From an uncultured Atopobium sp. (GTDB lineage Bacteria > Actinomycetota > Coriobacteriia > Coriobacteriales > Atopobiaceae): 5,343 nucleotides of DNA. Below, one piece after another: positions 1-5,343 of this stretch. The position numbers and the translations under genes were made by a program. Below the pieces are notes generated by a model, which did not search any database, was not told where the DNA came from, and saw only the letters and a list, made by a program, of their open reading frames with translations. The stretch covers positions 1 through 5,343 of the forward strand of contig CAMQEO010000078.1 in the NCBI GenBank assembly GCA_946999785.1, read 5' to 3'. Position 1 is the first letter of the stretch. Each line of letters begins with the position of its first letter.

Positions 1-1703
1 CTCATAAGATCGGACGCGGACGTAGATTTTGGAAATGCAATCACATCTCTAATTGAATCTGCACCTGCTAAAAGCATACAAATTCTATCAAGACCTAACG
101 CAAAACCACCCATGGGAGGCGCACCAAAGGTAAGAGCATCCAGTAAGAAGCCAAACTGCGCGCGAGCGCGCTGCTCGGTAAAACCAAGCATTTTAAGAAT
201 GCGCATTTGAAGCTCGGCATCGTGAATACGCATGCCACCACCGCCTGCTTCATATCCGTCCATAACAAAGTCATACGTGTATGAACCAACAGACAGTGGA
301 TCAATAGAAAGCTTATCCATATCTTCTGCACGAGGTAATGTAAACGGTTGGTGTTCAGATGCATAGGCATTACGCTCGGGATCCCAATGGAAAAGTGGAA
401 AATTGACCACCCATAAGAAGCTGTGACCACATCGTTTAATAGACAGCTCATCAGCTAAATGAAGACGCAAAGCGCCCATTGCTTGGTCGGCTACAAGGCG
501 TTTATCAACAATAAAGAGCAGCAAATCTCCAGCTTGTGCATCCATTTCGGCACAAAGCGCGTGAATTTCGTCCTCTTGTAAAAACTTAGCAATAGGACTT
601 TTAATTGAGCCATCATCGTGCAACGCTATCCACACAAGGCCTGCAGCACCGTTTTTCTTTGCCACATCAGCCAACTTGTCAATGCGAGATCTGCCCCAGT
701 TACCAGCACCTTTAGCACACATAGCTACAACACGTTGATCATGTTGTGCAGCTTGTGAAAAGACTTTAAATGCACTGTGCTCAACCAGTTTGGTAACATT
801 GTGCATTTTCATGTCAAAGCGCGTATCAGGCTTATCGCAACCGTAGGTATCCATAGCATCCCAATATTGCATGCGCTCAAGATGCTGAGGGAATTTTACG
901 CCTAATTGTGTGAACGCCTTAGACAAAATTACCTCTGCCATATCAAGTATGTTTTCTTGAGTTACAAAACTCATCTCAACATCTACTTGCGTAAACTCAG
1001 GCTGTCGATCGGCCCTAAAGTCTTCATCTCTAAAGCATTTTACAATTTGATAGTAACGCTCAACACCACCAACCATCAGCAATTCTTTAAGCAGCTGAGG
1101 AGACTGTGGTAACGCATAAAAATGACCTGCACGAACACGTGAAGGAACCAAAAAATCGCGCGCACCTTCTGGAGTTGACTTAAAGAGCGCGGGTGTTTCA
1201 ACTTCGATAAAATCATGTTCGTGAAACGCTTGACGCAATGCATAGGCAAAATTGCTGCGTAATTTCAGGTTATTTAACACGTGTGGACGACGAATATCCA
1301 AATAACGATAGGTAAGGCTCATATCCTCGGATAAGTCTATTTTATCTTCAATCTGAAACGGTGGCGTTTGCGACGTATTAAGAACTTCAATAGTATCAAC
1401 CAATACTTCTATTTCGCCTGTTGGCATAGAGGTATTCGCTTGACCTTCGGGACGCAGACGAACAGTTCCTGAAACCAAAATAGGCCATTCAGGCCTTATA
1501 TCCTGTGCAGTATTAAAAGCAAGACCGTCTTTAAAGTTAGGATCACATGCAATTTGTGTATAGCCGCTTCGATCTCGAAGATCAATAAAAATTAAACCGC
1601 CAAGATTACGACGATGCCATACCCAACCAGTTAACGTAACCGTGCTGCCAACATCGTGTGCACGAAGTTCACCGCATGTATGCGTATGCATAGAAAACGC
1701 CAT
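1..1703 (-). CDS. aspS: Aspartyl-tRNA synthetase, 3'-truncated by window edge
   Basis: This cytoplasmic class II synthetase charges tRNA-Asp with aspartate using ATP. The frame is open for 567 codons and runs off the left edge. Bacterial AspRS is about 590 residues, so only about 20-30 C-terminal residues are missing. Visible parts in order: an N-terminal OB-fold anticodon-binding domain (about 1-110, with GWVWHRRNLGGLIFIDLRDR at 26-45); the YRYLDIRRP linker (132-140); motif 1 region (about 147-171); the QSPQLLKQLLM aspartate/ATP segment (200-210); motif 2 FRDEDFRADRQPEFTQVDVE (224-243); a bacterial GAD-type insertion (about 285-420); the EAGGGGMRIHD segment (485-495); and motif 3 GGFALGLDR (532-540). 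The last residues, IAFPKSTSASDLM, match the family's conserved C-terminal stretch. The ATG at 1703 is chosen because a strong Shine-Dalgarno precedes it; Met5 is a weaker alternative. The gene is divergent from the export operon and functionally unrelated to it. Whether it is discriminating or also charges tRNA-Asn is unclear. Identification is secure. Confidence 0.97.
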   Translation of the reverse strand, partial: MAFSMHTHTCGELRAHDVGSTVTLTGWVWHRRNLGGLIFIDLRDRSGYTQIACDPNFKDGLAFNTAQDIRPEWPILVSGTVRLRPEGQANTSMPTGEIEVLVDTIEVLNTSQTPPFQIEDKIDLSEDMSLTYRYLDIRRPHVLNNLKLRSNFAYALRQAFHEHDFIEVETPALFKSTPEGARDFLVPSRVRAGHFYALPQSPQLLKELLMVGGVERYYQIVKCFRDEDFRADRQPEFTQVDVEMSFVTQENILDMAEVILSKAFTQLGVKFPQHLERMQYWDAMDTYGCDKPDTRFDMKMHNVTKLVEHSAFKVFSQAAQHDQRVVAMCAKGAGNWGRSRIDKLADVAKKNGAAGLVWIALHDDGSIKSPIAKFLQEDEIHALCAEMDAQAGDLLLFIVDKRLVADQAMGALRLHLADELSIKRCGHSFLWVVNFPLFHWDPERNAYASEHQPFTLPRAEDMDKLSIDPLSVGSYTYDFVMDGYEAGGGGMRIHDAELQMRILKMLGFTEQRARAQFGFLLDALTFGAPPMGGFALGLDRICMLLAGADSIRDVIAFPKSTSASDLM

Positions 1704-1707
1704 ACCC

Positions 1708-1714
1708 CACCTCT
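1708..1714 (-). promoter_or_regulatory. Shine-Dalgarno of aspS
   Basis: On the minus strand the sequence AGAGGTG, followed by GGGT, leads directly into the ATG at 1703. It is close to the anti-Shine-Dalgarno complement, and its 4-nt gap (longer if the core is read as AGAGG) favours this ATG over the in-frame ATG four codons further in. Confidence 0.75.
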
Positions 1715-1756
1715 TTATACATTTGTAATCCAAACTGAAAACTTTGTGTTCACATG

Positions 1757-1814
1757 GCTCAGTGTAGCTGTGACTAAAACACTTGCAAACATGGTTTTAG
1801 TTATGACTCTGAGC
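1757..1814. repeat. Long imperfect inverted repeat in aspS leader region
   Basis: An outer 6-bp arm GCTCAG (1757-1762) pairs with CTGAGC (1809-1814). An inner 8-bp arm ACTAAAAC (1773-1780) pairs with GTTTTAGT (1794-1801) around a 13-nt loop. Ten and seven unpaired bases separate the two arms. If aspS transcription starts near 1824, the whole structure lies in its 5' leader, ending about 53 nt before the start codon. No U-run follows on the minus strand, so it is not an intrinsic terminator. It could be an RNA leader structure or a protein-binding dyad. Confidence 0.5.
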
Positions 1815-1830
1815 TGTATAACTTAAAAAG

Positions 1831-1839
1831 AATATAACA
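1831..1839 (-). promoter_or_regulatory. Candidate extended -10 promoter of aspS
   Basis: Read on the minus strand this is TGTTATATT, which fits an extended -10 (TGn plus a TATAAT-like hexamer). No good -35 lies 16-18 bp upstream. It would start transcription near 1824 and give a leader of about 120 nt. A competing reading uses TATACA (1815-1820) with an ATTTTG-like -35 seventeen bp upstream. The AT-rich surroundings make chance matches easy, so this is tentative. Confidence 0.3.
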
Positions 1840-1896
1840 AAATGTCTGAGTGTACATGCTTATTGCTCATATTCCTTTAATAATCTAAATTATCTA

Positions 1897-1986
1897 GGGC
1901 ACGCGCCGCGCTGCGTTGCCCAAGGGTTGTACGACGCGCCGCGGTATTCAAGGGCACACACGACACACTGCGTTGCCCAAGGGTTG
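1897..1986. repeat. GC-rich tandem intergenic repeat block
   Basis: An exact 19-bp sequence, ctgcgttgcccaagggttg, occurs at 1911-1929 and again at 1968-1986, 57 bp apart. Each copy is preceded by gggcac (1897-1902 and 1952-1957). The block can be read as alternating units of about 28 bp starting gggcac (1897), gggttg (1924), gggcac (1952) and gggttg (1981). A 10-bp acgcgccgcg also repeats at 1901-1910 and 1934-1943. The first unit folds into a hairpin: gggc and acgc (1897-1904) pair with gcgt (1913-1916) and gccc (1918-1921), leaving one bulged T. GC content is about 67% against about 24% just to the left. This suggests a short interspersed or REP-like intergenic element, but only a genome-wide comparison can show that. 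Confidence 0.65.
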
Positions 1987-1995
1987 CGCATATAC

Positions 1996-2060
1996 ACTTG
2001 AGCTGTACATTGCGCGTAAAAACTTGAGCCCTACATCACCTATAAACTTTAGCTGCATGT
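1996..2060 (+). repeat. Three tandem copies of a 15-bp motif
   Basis: The copies are acttgagctgtacat (1996-2010), acttgagccctacat (2022-2036) and actttagctgcatgt (2046-2060), starting 26 and 24 bp apart. The first two differ at two positions, and the third diverges further. Related strings occur further left (ctgagctgtata at 1808-1819, ctgagtgtacat at 1845-1856). The block sits 60-120 bp upstream of the operon's -10 sequences. It may be a set of regulator sites or the decayed edge of the adjoining repeat block. Confidence 0.5.
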
Positions 2061-2070
2061 CTTAAAGAAA

Positions 2071-2088
2071 TCTTACAAAAATGTAAGA
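2071..2088. promoter_or_regulatory. Perfect 7-bp dyad, candidate operator
   Basis: TCTTACA (2071-2077) and TGTAAGA (2082-2088) are exact inverted copies around AAAA. The centre lies about 50 bp upstream of the predicted transcription start of the export operon, a position where a dimeric regulator could act. No T-run follows, and the stem is AT-rich, so a terminator is unlikely. The cognate protein is unknown, and no regulator gene is in the window. Confidence 0.45.
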
Positions 2089-2116
2089 AAACAACTCCAT
2101 AGACAAACAAATGTTT

Positions 2117-2136
2117 TGGTACAATACTGCTATAAG
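2117..2136 (+). promoter_or_regulatory. Candidate promoter(s) of the export operon
   Basis: Two extended -10 sequences lie in tandem: TGG-TACAAT (2117-2125) and TGC-TATAAG (2128-2136). Neither has a well-placed -35; TAGACA (2100-2105) is only 14 bp from the first. Starts near 2132 or 2143 would give a leader of about 18-29 nt carrying the AAAGGA ribosome-binding site. This is a motif-based prediction only. Confidence 0.45.
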
Positions 2137-2160
2137 CAAAACCCTTACAAAGGATGAGTC

Positions 2161-3522
2161 ATGTTTAAGAAAAACACCAATACAGTGCCTCCCCTCCCTC
2201 AAAATAACCAAATACCTGCACAAAATATGCCAACTCTGCAAAAAGACGAAGCAGATGCCAATCAAGCGCTTAACGCCATCATGGAGTTGCGCAAGAAAAA
2301 ACGCCGTAAAAATAAAATTATCGGTTTGTCTATTCTGGGTATATGTGTTTTGTTCATTATTGCAGGTGTTGTAGGATCATTTCTTTCAAAGTCTCACAAT
2401 TCAGCGCAAGACGCACCTCTCGCAACGGTAGAAAAGCACGATTTTACCAGTACCATAAAAACCTCGGGTACAGCAGAGCCAGTATCTAATACTGTGGTTA
2501 CACCTGAGGTCGATGGCATTATTGACGAAGTCCGCGTAAACCAAGGAGCCAACGTAAAAAAAGGTGACGTACTGTTTACTATCAAAAACGACACACTTGA
2601 TAAAGCGGTGCAAACTGCACAAAACCAGCTTAATGTTGCAAAGAAGCAGGTAAAAAGTGCACGAGATGCATATTCACGAGCTTACGCCAGCTATCGTAAA
2701 GCATTCAATGAATACAACAGTGCGCCTAGTGCAGAAGTCCAAAAAGCACTCCCAGATCCAGATACCGTTTACGAAAGTGTAGCTTCGGCTCAAAGTGCTA
2801 TTGATCAGGCAAAATTAGCCGCCGATCAAGCACAGTCAGCTGTTGATGACGCGCGAGAAAAAGCAAACAAACGCACGGTTGTAGCCCCATGCGATGGTAA
2901 CGTTATCACCATGAACGCAAAACGAGGAGCGGCGGTAGGTTCACTTACTGCTGGTATGGCAGGAAGCGTTGGTCAAAACCCCGAAAATGGCATACTCATC
3001 CAAATTGCTGATCTTTCAAAGATGCGCGTTCGTTTAAGCGTCAGCGAAATTGATATTTCTGCAATAAAACTAGGACAGCAAGCAAAAGTAACGTTCAGCG
3101 CGCTGCCTGGTGTTACCTGTGACGCTGTGGTAGAAAATATAGCAAGTACAGCGGAAAATGCTGCGGTATCACCAAGTCAAATGGGAGCCGCCACAAGCAA
3201 TACCATGGCAAATTATGCGGTTGATGTTCTTATTGACAAGCCTCATGAATCAATCAAATGCGGTATGACTGCCGACGTAGAAATTGTTACCCAAGAGGTA
3301 AAAAATGCTCTTGTAGTACCAACTTCTTGCATCGTTGAAGAAGATGGAACATCGTATGTATATGTTTTAGACGACAATCACGATGGAAATGCAAAGAGCT
3401 TTACCAAGGAGGCTGTAAACGTAATTGCACGGAGTGGCTCACAAACGGCAATCGAAGGTGTAGCTGAAGGCACCAGTCTCAAACGCAATGCGAGCTCAGA
3501 TGACTTTTCCTCACAAAATTAG
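2161..3522 (+). CDS. HlyD/MacA-type membrane-fusion (adaptor) subunit of ABC exporter
   Basis: This 453-residue protein is the adaptor of a MacAB / YknXYZ-type export complex. It is anchored in the cytoplasmic membrane and works on its outer face. Residues 1-52 are a polar, Pro/Gln/Asn-rich tail ending in the basic run RKKKRRKNK (44-52). A transmembrane helix spans about 53-74, with positive charges inside, giving an N-in/C-out topology. A lipoyl-like half-motif follows (about 104-143, with VDGIIDEVRVNQGANVKKGD at 117-136). An Ala/Gln-rich alpha-helical hairpin spans about 144-238. The second lipoyl half is APCDGNVITMNAKRGAAVG (242-260). A beta-barrel (about 287-378) and a membrane-proximal domain (about 380-440, VVPTSCIVEEDG) complete the protein. 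The start is set by AAAGGA 6 nt upstream (2149-2154). The ATPase gene begins 11 bp downstream. Odd points are the long cytoplasmic tail, an Ala/Ser-rich loop at 329-350 and four extracytoplasmic cysteines. Family assignment is strong; the substrate is unknown. Confidence 0.93.
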   Translation: MFKKNTNTVPPLPQNNQIPAQNMPTLQKDEADANQALNAIMELRKKKRRKNKIIGLSILGICVLFIIAGVVGSFLSKSHNSAQDAPLATVEKHDFTSTIKTSGTAEPVSNTVVTPEVDGIIDEVRVNQGANVKKGDVLFTIKNDTLDKAVQTAQNQLNVAKKQVKSARDAYSRAYASYRKAFNEYNSAPSAEVQKALPDPDTVYESVASAQSAIDQAKLAADQAQSAVDDAREKANKRTVVAPCDGNVITMNAKRGAAVGSLTAGMAGSVGQNPENGILIQIADLSKMRVRLSVSEIDISAIKLGQQAKVTFSALPGVTCDAVVENIASTAENAAVSPSQMGAATSNTMANYAVDVLIDKPHESIKCGMTADVEIVTQEVKNALVVPTSCIVEEDGTSYVYVLDDNHDGNAKSFTKEAVNVIARSGSQTAIEGVAEGTSLKRNASSDDFSSQN

Positions 3523-3533
3523 GAAGGATAGGT

Positions 3534-4265
3534 ATGAGCGCTGTTGTAGATATAAAAAACATCCATCGTGTTTATGAATCAAAGGCGGGAAATGTTCATG
3601 CGCTTAAAGGGGTTTCTCTTTGTGTGGAACAAGGTGAATTTCTATGCATTATGGGACCCTCGGGTTCGGGTAAATCAACGCTTATGAATATTCTTGGCTG
3701 TCTTGATACACCTACTCAAGGAAGTTATTTTCTTGAAGGAATAGACATTGCCACACTTTCAGATGGCGAACTAGCAACTATTAGAGCAAAGCGCTTGGGC
3801 TTTGTTTTTCAGTCATTCAATTTATTACCACGTGCCACGGTACTTAAAAACGTAACGTTGCCCTTAGTCTATTCAAACTATCCAGCACACTTACGTTTTG
3901 AACGTGCATGCAGGTGCTTAGAATCGGTTGGATTACCTGCAACGTATTACAATCACAAGTCAAATGAGCTATCGGGTGGCCAAATGCAACGTGTTGCAAT
4001 TGCACGAGCATTGGTAAACAATCCAGCTGTTATTCTTGCTGATGAACCAACGGGAAACCTTGACTCCGCAACAAGTGAGATGGTCCTTAATACGTTCAAA
4101 CAGCTCAAACACAAAGGAAAAACAATTATTCTTATTACACACGATCCCGAAGTTGCAACGTGGGCAGATCGCTGTGTTCACATTCGTGATGGACATCTTT
4201 TAAGCGATGAAGAAGAAAAACAAGCTGTTTTGAAAAGTACACGCCACGGAAGAGGCTTAACATGA
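3534..4265 (+). CDS. MacB/LolD-type ABC transporter ATP-binding protein
   Basis: This 243-residue nucleotide-binding subunit should power the adaptor-permease complex from the cytoplasmic face of the membrane. It has every functional motif: Walker [10 protein letters not shown] (41-49), Q-loop Gln93 in [10 protein letters not shown], signature [15 protein letters not shown] (146-160), Walker B VILADE with catalytic Glu171 followed by PTGNLD, D-loop NLDS (175-178) and switch His203 in ITHD. The PTGNLDS wording and compact size are typical of the MacB/LolD/FtsE group rather than of importers. The C-terminal 20 residues are charged and polar and probably peripheral. AGGAAGG (3521-3527) overlaps the adaptor stop codon and lies 6 nt before the ATG. 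The stop codon overlaps the permease start as ATGA, implying coupled translation and a fixed subunit ratio. In E. coli MacB the ATPase and permease are fused; here they are separate genes, as in the Gram-positive YknYZ arrangement. It should be catalytically competent. Confidence 0.96.
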   Translation: MSAVVDIKNIHRVYESKAGNVHALKGVSLCVEQGEFLCIMGPSGSGKSTLMNILGCLDTPTQGSYFLEGIDIATLSDGELATIRAKRLGFVFQSFNLLPRATVLKNVTLPLVYSNYPAHLRFERACRCLESVGLPATYYNHKSNELSGGQMQRVAIARALVNNPAVILADEPTGNLDSATSEMVLNTFKQLKHKGKTIILITHDPEVATWADRCVHIRDGHLLSDEEEKQAVLKSTRHGRGLT

Positions 4266-5343
4266 ACGTACGTGATTTATGCTTGGAAACCTGGGAAGCG
4301 CTTAAAGCTAATAAAGGACGCTCAATTCTTACCATTTTAGGAATTGTAATTGGCATTACCGCAGTTATTTCTATGACTTCCCTTATTGGTGGTATTCAAA
4401 ATACCTTATCGTCCTCACTTGGGCTTGAGCGTAGTAAATTAATCTACGTTACCATGTATCAAGACAAGGATAGCTGGTCAGAAGCCGATATTACAAAGAT
4501 CAAAAGCGATATTCCCACGTATCGCGATTTTATGGGTGTTGCAATGGCATCTGATACTATTTCTGTGAGCACAGGCGCCGTCAATGCTCAAGTTACTGGC
4601 ATTAGTAAAGGATATTTGTCTGCTCAAGGTATCGAGATTATTGCAGGAAGTAGCTTTGCTAATTCACAATATGCGGAAGGCTCAGATGTTATTATGCTTG
4701 ATAAAACAAGCGTAAAGGAGCTTTTTGAGCTTAACTCCGAAGGCGTCATTCACTCAAAAATAAGTGCGTCCGCAACCAAGCAAGAAGTGCAGGAAGCAGA
4801 TAGTAAGCCTAAAGGAAACTCCTCTACCCCTTCGCTTTCGGCACAAGAAGAAAAATCATTGTGTGAGCAGGCAATTGGAAAAACAATCCGCTTAAAAGGT
4901 CGCCCCTATACCATTGTTGGAATTGCAGAAAGCGCAAATATGCCATCCCTTGGGTTTGCTGGGAAAACTGTTCAGCTCTTTACACCGCTTAAAACGCTTC
5001 AGATGCGTATGAGTCACTCGATGTCGTGTACGGAACTTTTAGGGGTTGTTGACGATAAAAATAAAGTTGAAGAAACGGAAAAACGCACCAAGGAATGGAT
5101 TTCTTCTCGTTTTAATTACAAAAGCGATAAAGATGCACCTAACAAAATGCCTAACTTTGCTGTTCAATCGGTTGAAGGCGTAACAAAAGGTTTTAACAGC
5201 TTTATGAGTGGCTTTCAGATGATGGTGGGCTGTATAGCAGGTATATCTTTGCTCGTTGGCGGTATTGGTATTATGAACATGATGCTCACCAATGTGTCAG
5301 AGCGTATTCGCGAAATTGGCTTAAGAAAGGCTTTAGGTGCCAA
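4262..5343 (+). CDS. MacB/FtsX-type ABC transporter permease, 3'-truncated by window edge
   Basis: This is the membrane subunit of the exporter, with 360 residues visible and the frame still open at the edge. Residues 1-20 are an amphipathic N-terminal segment. TM1 is about 21-45 ([20 protein letters not shown]). A large extracytoplasmic MacB-type periplasmic core domain spans about 46-310 and includes the [20 protein letters not shown] segment (111-130) and [20 protein letters not shown] (204-223). TM2 is about 317-343 ([20 protein letters not shown] at 333-352), followed by the cytoplasmic [13 protein letters not shown] coupling segment (348-360). The family normally continues with two more helices, so about 80-100 residues lie beyond the window. 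GGAAGAGG (4248-4255) inside the ATPase gene is its ribosome-binding site, 6 nt before the ATG. Residues 161-203 are a hydrophilic Ser/Lys/Glu/Gln-rich insertion in the core domain. It should pair with the adaptor and ATPase encoded just upstream; the substrate is unknown. Confidence 0.93.
   Translation, partial: MNVRDLCLETWEALKANKGRSILTILGIVIGITAVISMTSLIGGIQNTLSSSLGLERSKLIYVTMYQDKDSWSEADITKIKSDIPTYRDFMGVAMASDTISVSTGAVNAQVTGISKGYLSAQGIEIIAGSSFANSQYAEGSDVIMLDKTSVKELFELNSEGVIHSKISASATKQEVQEADSKPKGNSSTPSLSAQEEKSLCEQAIGKTIRLKGRPYTIVGIAESANMPSLGFAGKTVQLFTPLKTLQMRMSHSMSCTELLGVVDDKNKVEETEKRTKEWISSRFNYKSDKDAPNKMPNFAVQSVEGVTKGFNSFMSGFQMMVGCIAGISLLVGGIGIMNMMLTNVSERIREIGLRKALGA

Larger units (their letters stand above)
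1704..2160. other. Divergent intergenic region, repeat-rich
   Basis: No convincing gene lies in this 457-bp stretch between the divergent aspS and adaptor starts. Because transcription leaves it in both directions, it should hold two promoters and no gene-end terminator. It is a mosaic: AT-rich DNA with a long dyad (1757-1814), a very AT-rich part (1831-1896, about 24% GC by hand count), a GC-rich repeat block (1897-1990, about 67% GC), tandem 15-bp motifs (1996-2060), a short perfect dyad (2071-2088) and the operon promoter region (2117-2136). Short open frames crossing it lack coding character and good ribosome-binding sites. Confidence 0.8.

Noticed and set aside
95..451. 118-codon minus-strand open frame within aspS.
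   Set aside because: It is an alternative frame of the AspRS C-terminal catalytic region, which reads cleanly through motif 3 in the chosen frame.
906..1112. Plus-strand open frame of 68 codons inside aspS.
   Set aside because: It lies wholly antisense to strongly conserved AspRS coding sequence and has no recognisable domain; it is a shadow frame.
1714..1719. TATAAA on the minus strand as an aspS -10 box.
   Set aside because: It abuts the Shine-Dalgarno, so a transcript from it would start within or after the ribosome-binding site; no suitable -35 was seen.
1704..1830. T-box riboswitch in the aspS leader.
   Set aside because: On the minus strand there is no AGGGTGGNACCGCG-like antiterminator sequence and no stem followed by a U-run before the start codon.
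1897..1986. Possible short CRISPR array, given a 19-bp repeat at 57-bp spacing.
   Set aside because: There are only two exact copies, the intervening DNA itself contains related subrepeats rather than unique spacers, and no cas gene is present.
2071..2095. Rho-independent terminator at the TCTTACA dyad.
   Set aside because: The stem is only 7 AT-rich pairs, no T-run follows on the plus strand, and no gene ends nearby in either direction.
2062..2265. 67-codon minus-strand open frame across the operon promoter.
   Set aside because: It is antisense to the adaptor N-terminus and the candidate operator, and shows no coding character.
2111..2374. 87-codon plus-strand open frame starting in the operon promoter and overlapping the adaptor start in another frame.
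   Set aside because: It begins inside the promoter motifs, lacks a Shine-Dalgarno and overlaps the well-supported adaptor frame.

Overview
The window looks like a piece of a bacterial chromosome of moderate-to-low GC. It holds two divergent transcription units separated by a 457-bp intergenic region. On the minus strand is aspS (aspartyl-tRNA synthetase), whose last few codons lie beyond the left edge. On the plus strand is a three-gene export operon: a membrane-anchored HlyD/MacA-type adaptor, a MacB/LolD-type ABC ATPase, and a MacB/FtsX-type permease cut off by the right edge. The AspRS sequence and the modest GC content suggest a Gram-positive, possibly a low-GC actinobacterium of the Coriobacteriia/Atopobiaceae kind. 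That placement is an impression from protein style, not a demonstrated one.

Layout: 1-1703 (minus) is aspS, 567 codons in this window, with all three class II motifs and the bacterial GAD-type insertion. 1704-2160 is non-coding and unusually structured. From left to right it holds a long imperfect dyad in the probable aspS leader, a candidate aspS promoter, a GC-rich (about 67%) block of roughly 28/57-bp repeats set in DNA of about 24% GC, three tandem copies of a 15-bp motif, a perfect 7-bp dyad, and one or two extended -10 promoters with a Shine-Dalgarno for the export operon. 2161-3522, 3534-4265 and 4262-5343 are the adaptor, ATPase and permease. The first two are separated by 11 bp and the last two overlap by 4 bp (ATGA), so they are very likely co-transcribed and translationally coupled.

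The three plus-strand products should form one tripartite efflux or export complex of the MacAB / YknXYZ class. The ATPase powers the four-TM FtsX-like permease, and the adaptor is anchored by one N-terminal transmembrane helix and sits outside the membrane on the permease. No outer-membrane TolC-like gene and no regulator is visible. The substrate cannot be read from the sequence. The proteins are mostly conventional. The less explained parts are the repeats of the intergenic region and two lineage-type additions: a basic, Pro/Gln/Asn-rich cytoplasmic tail on the adaptor, and a low-complexity insert in the extracytoplasmic domain of the permease.
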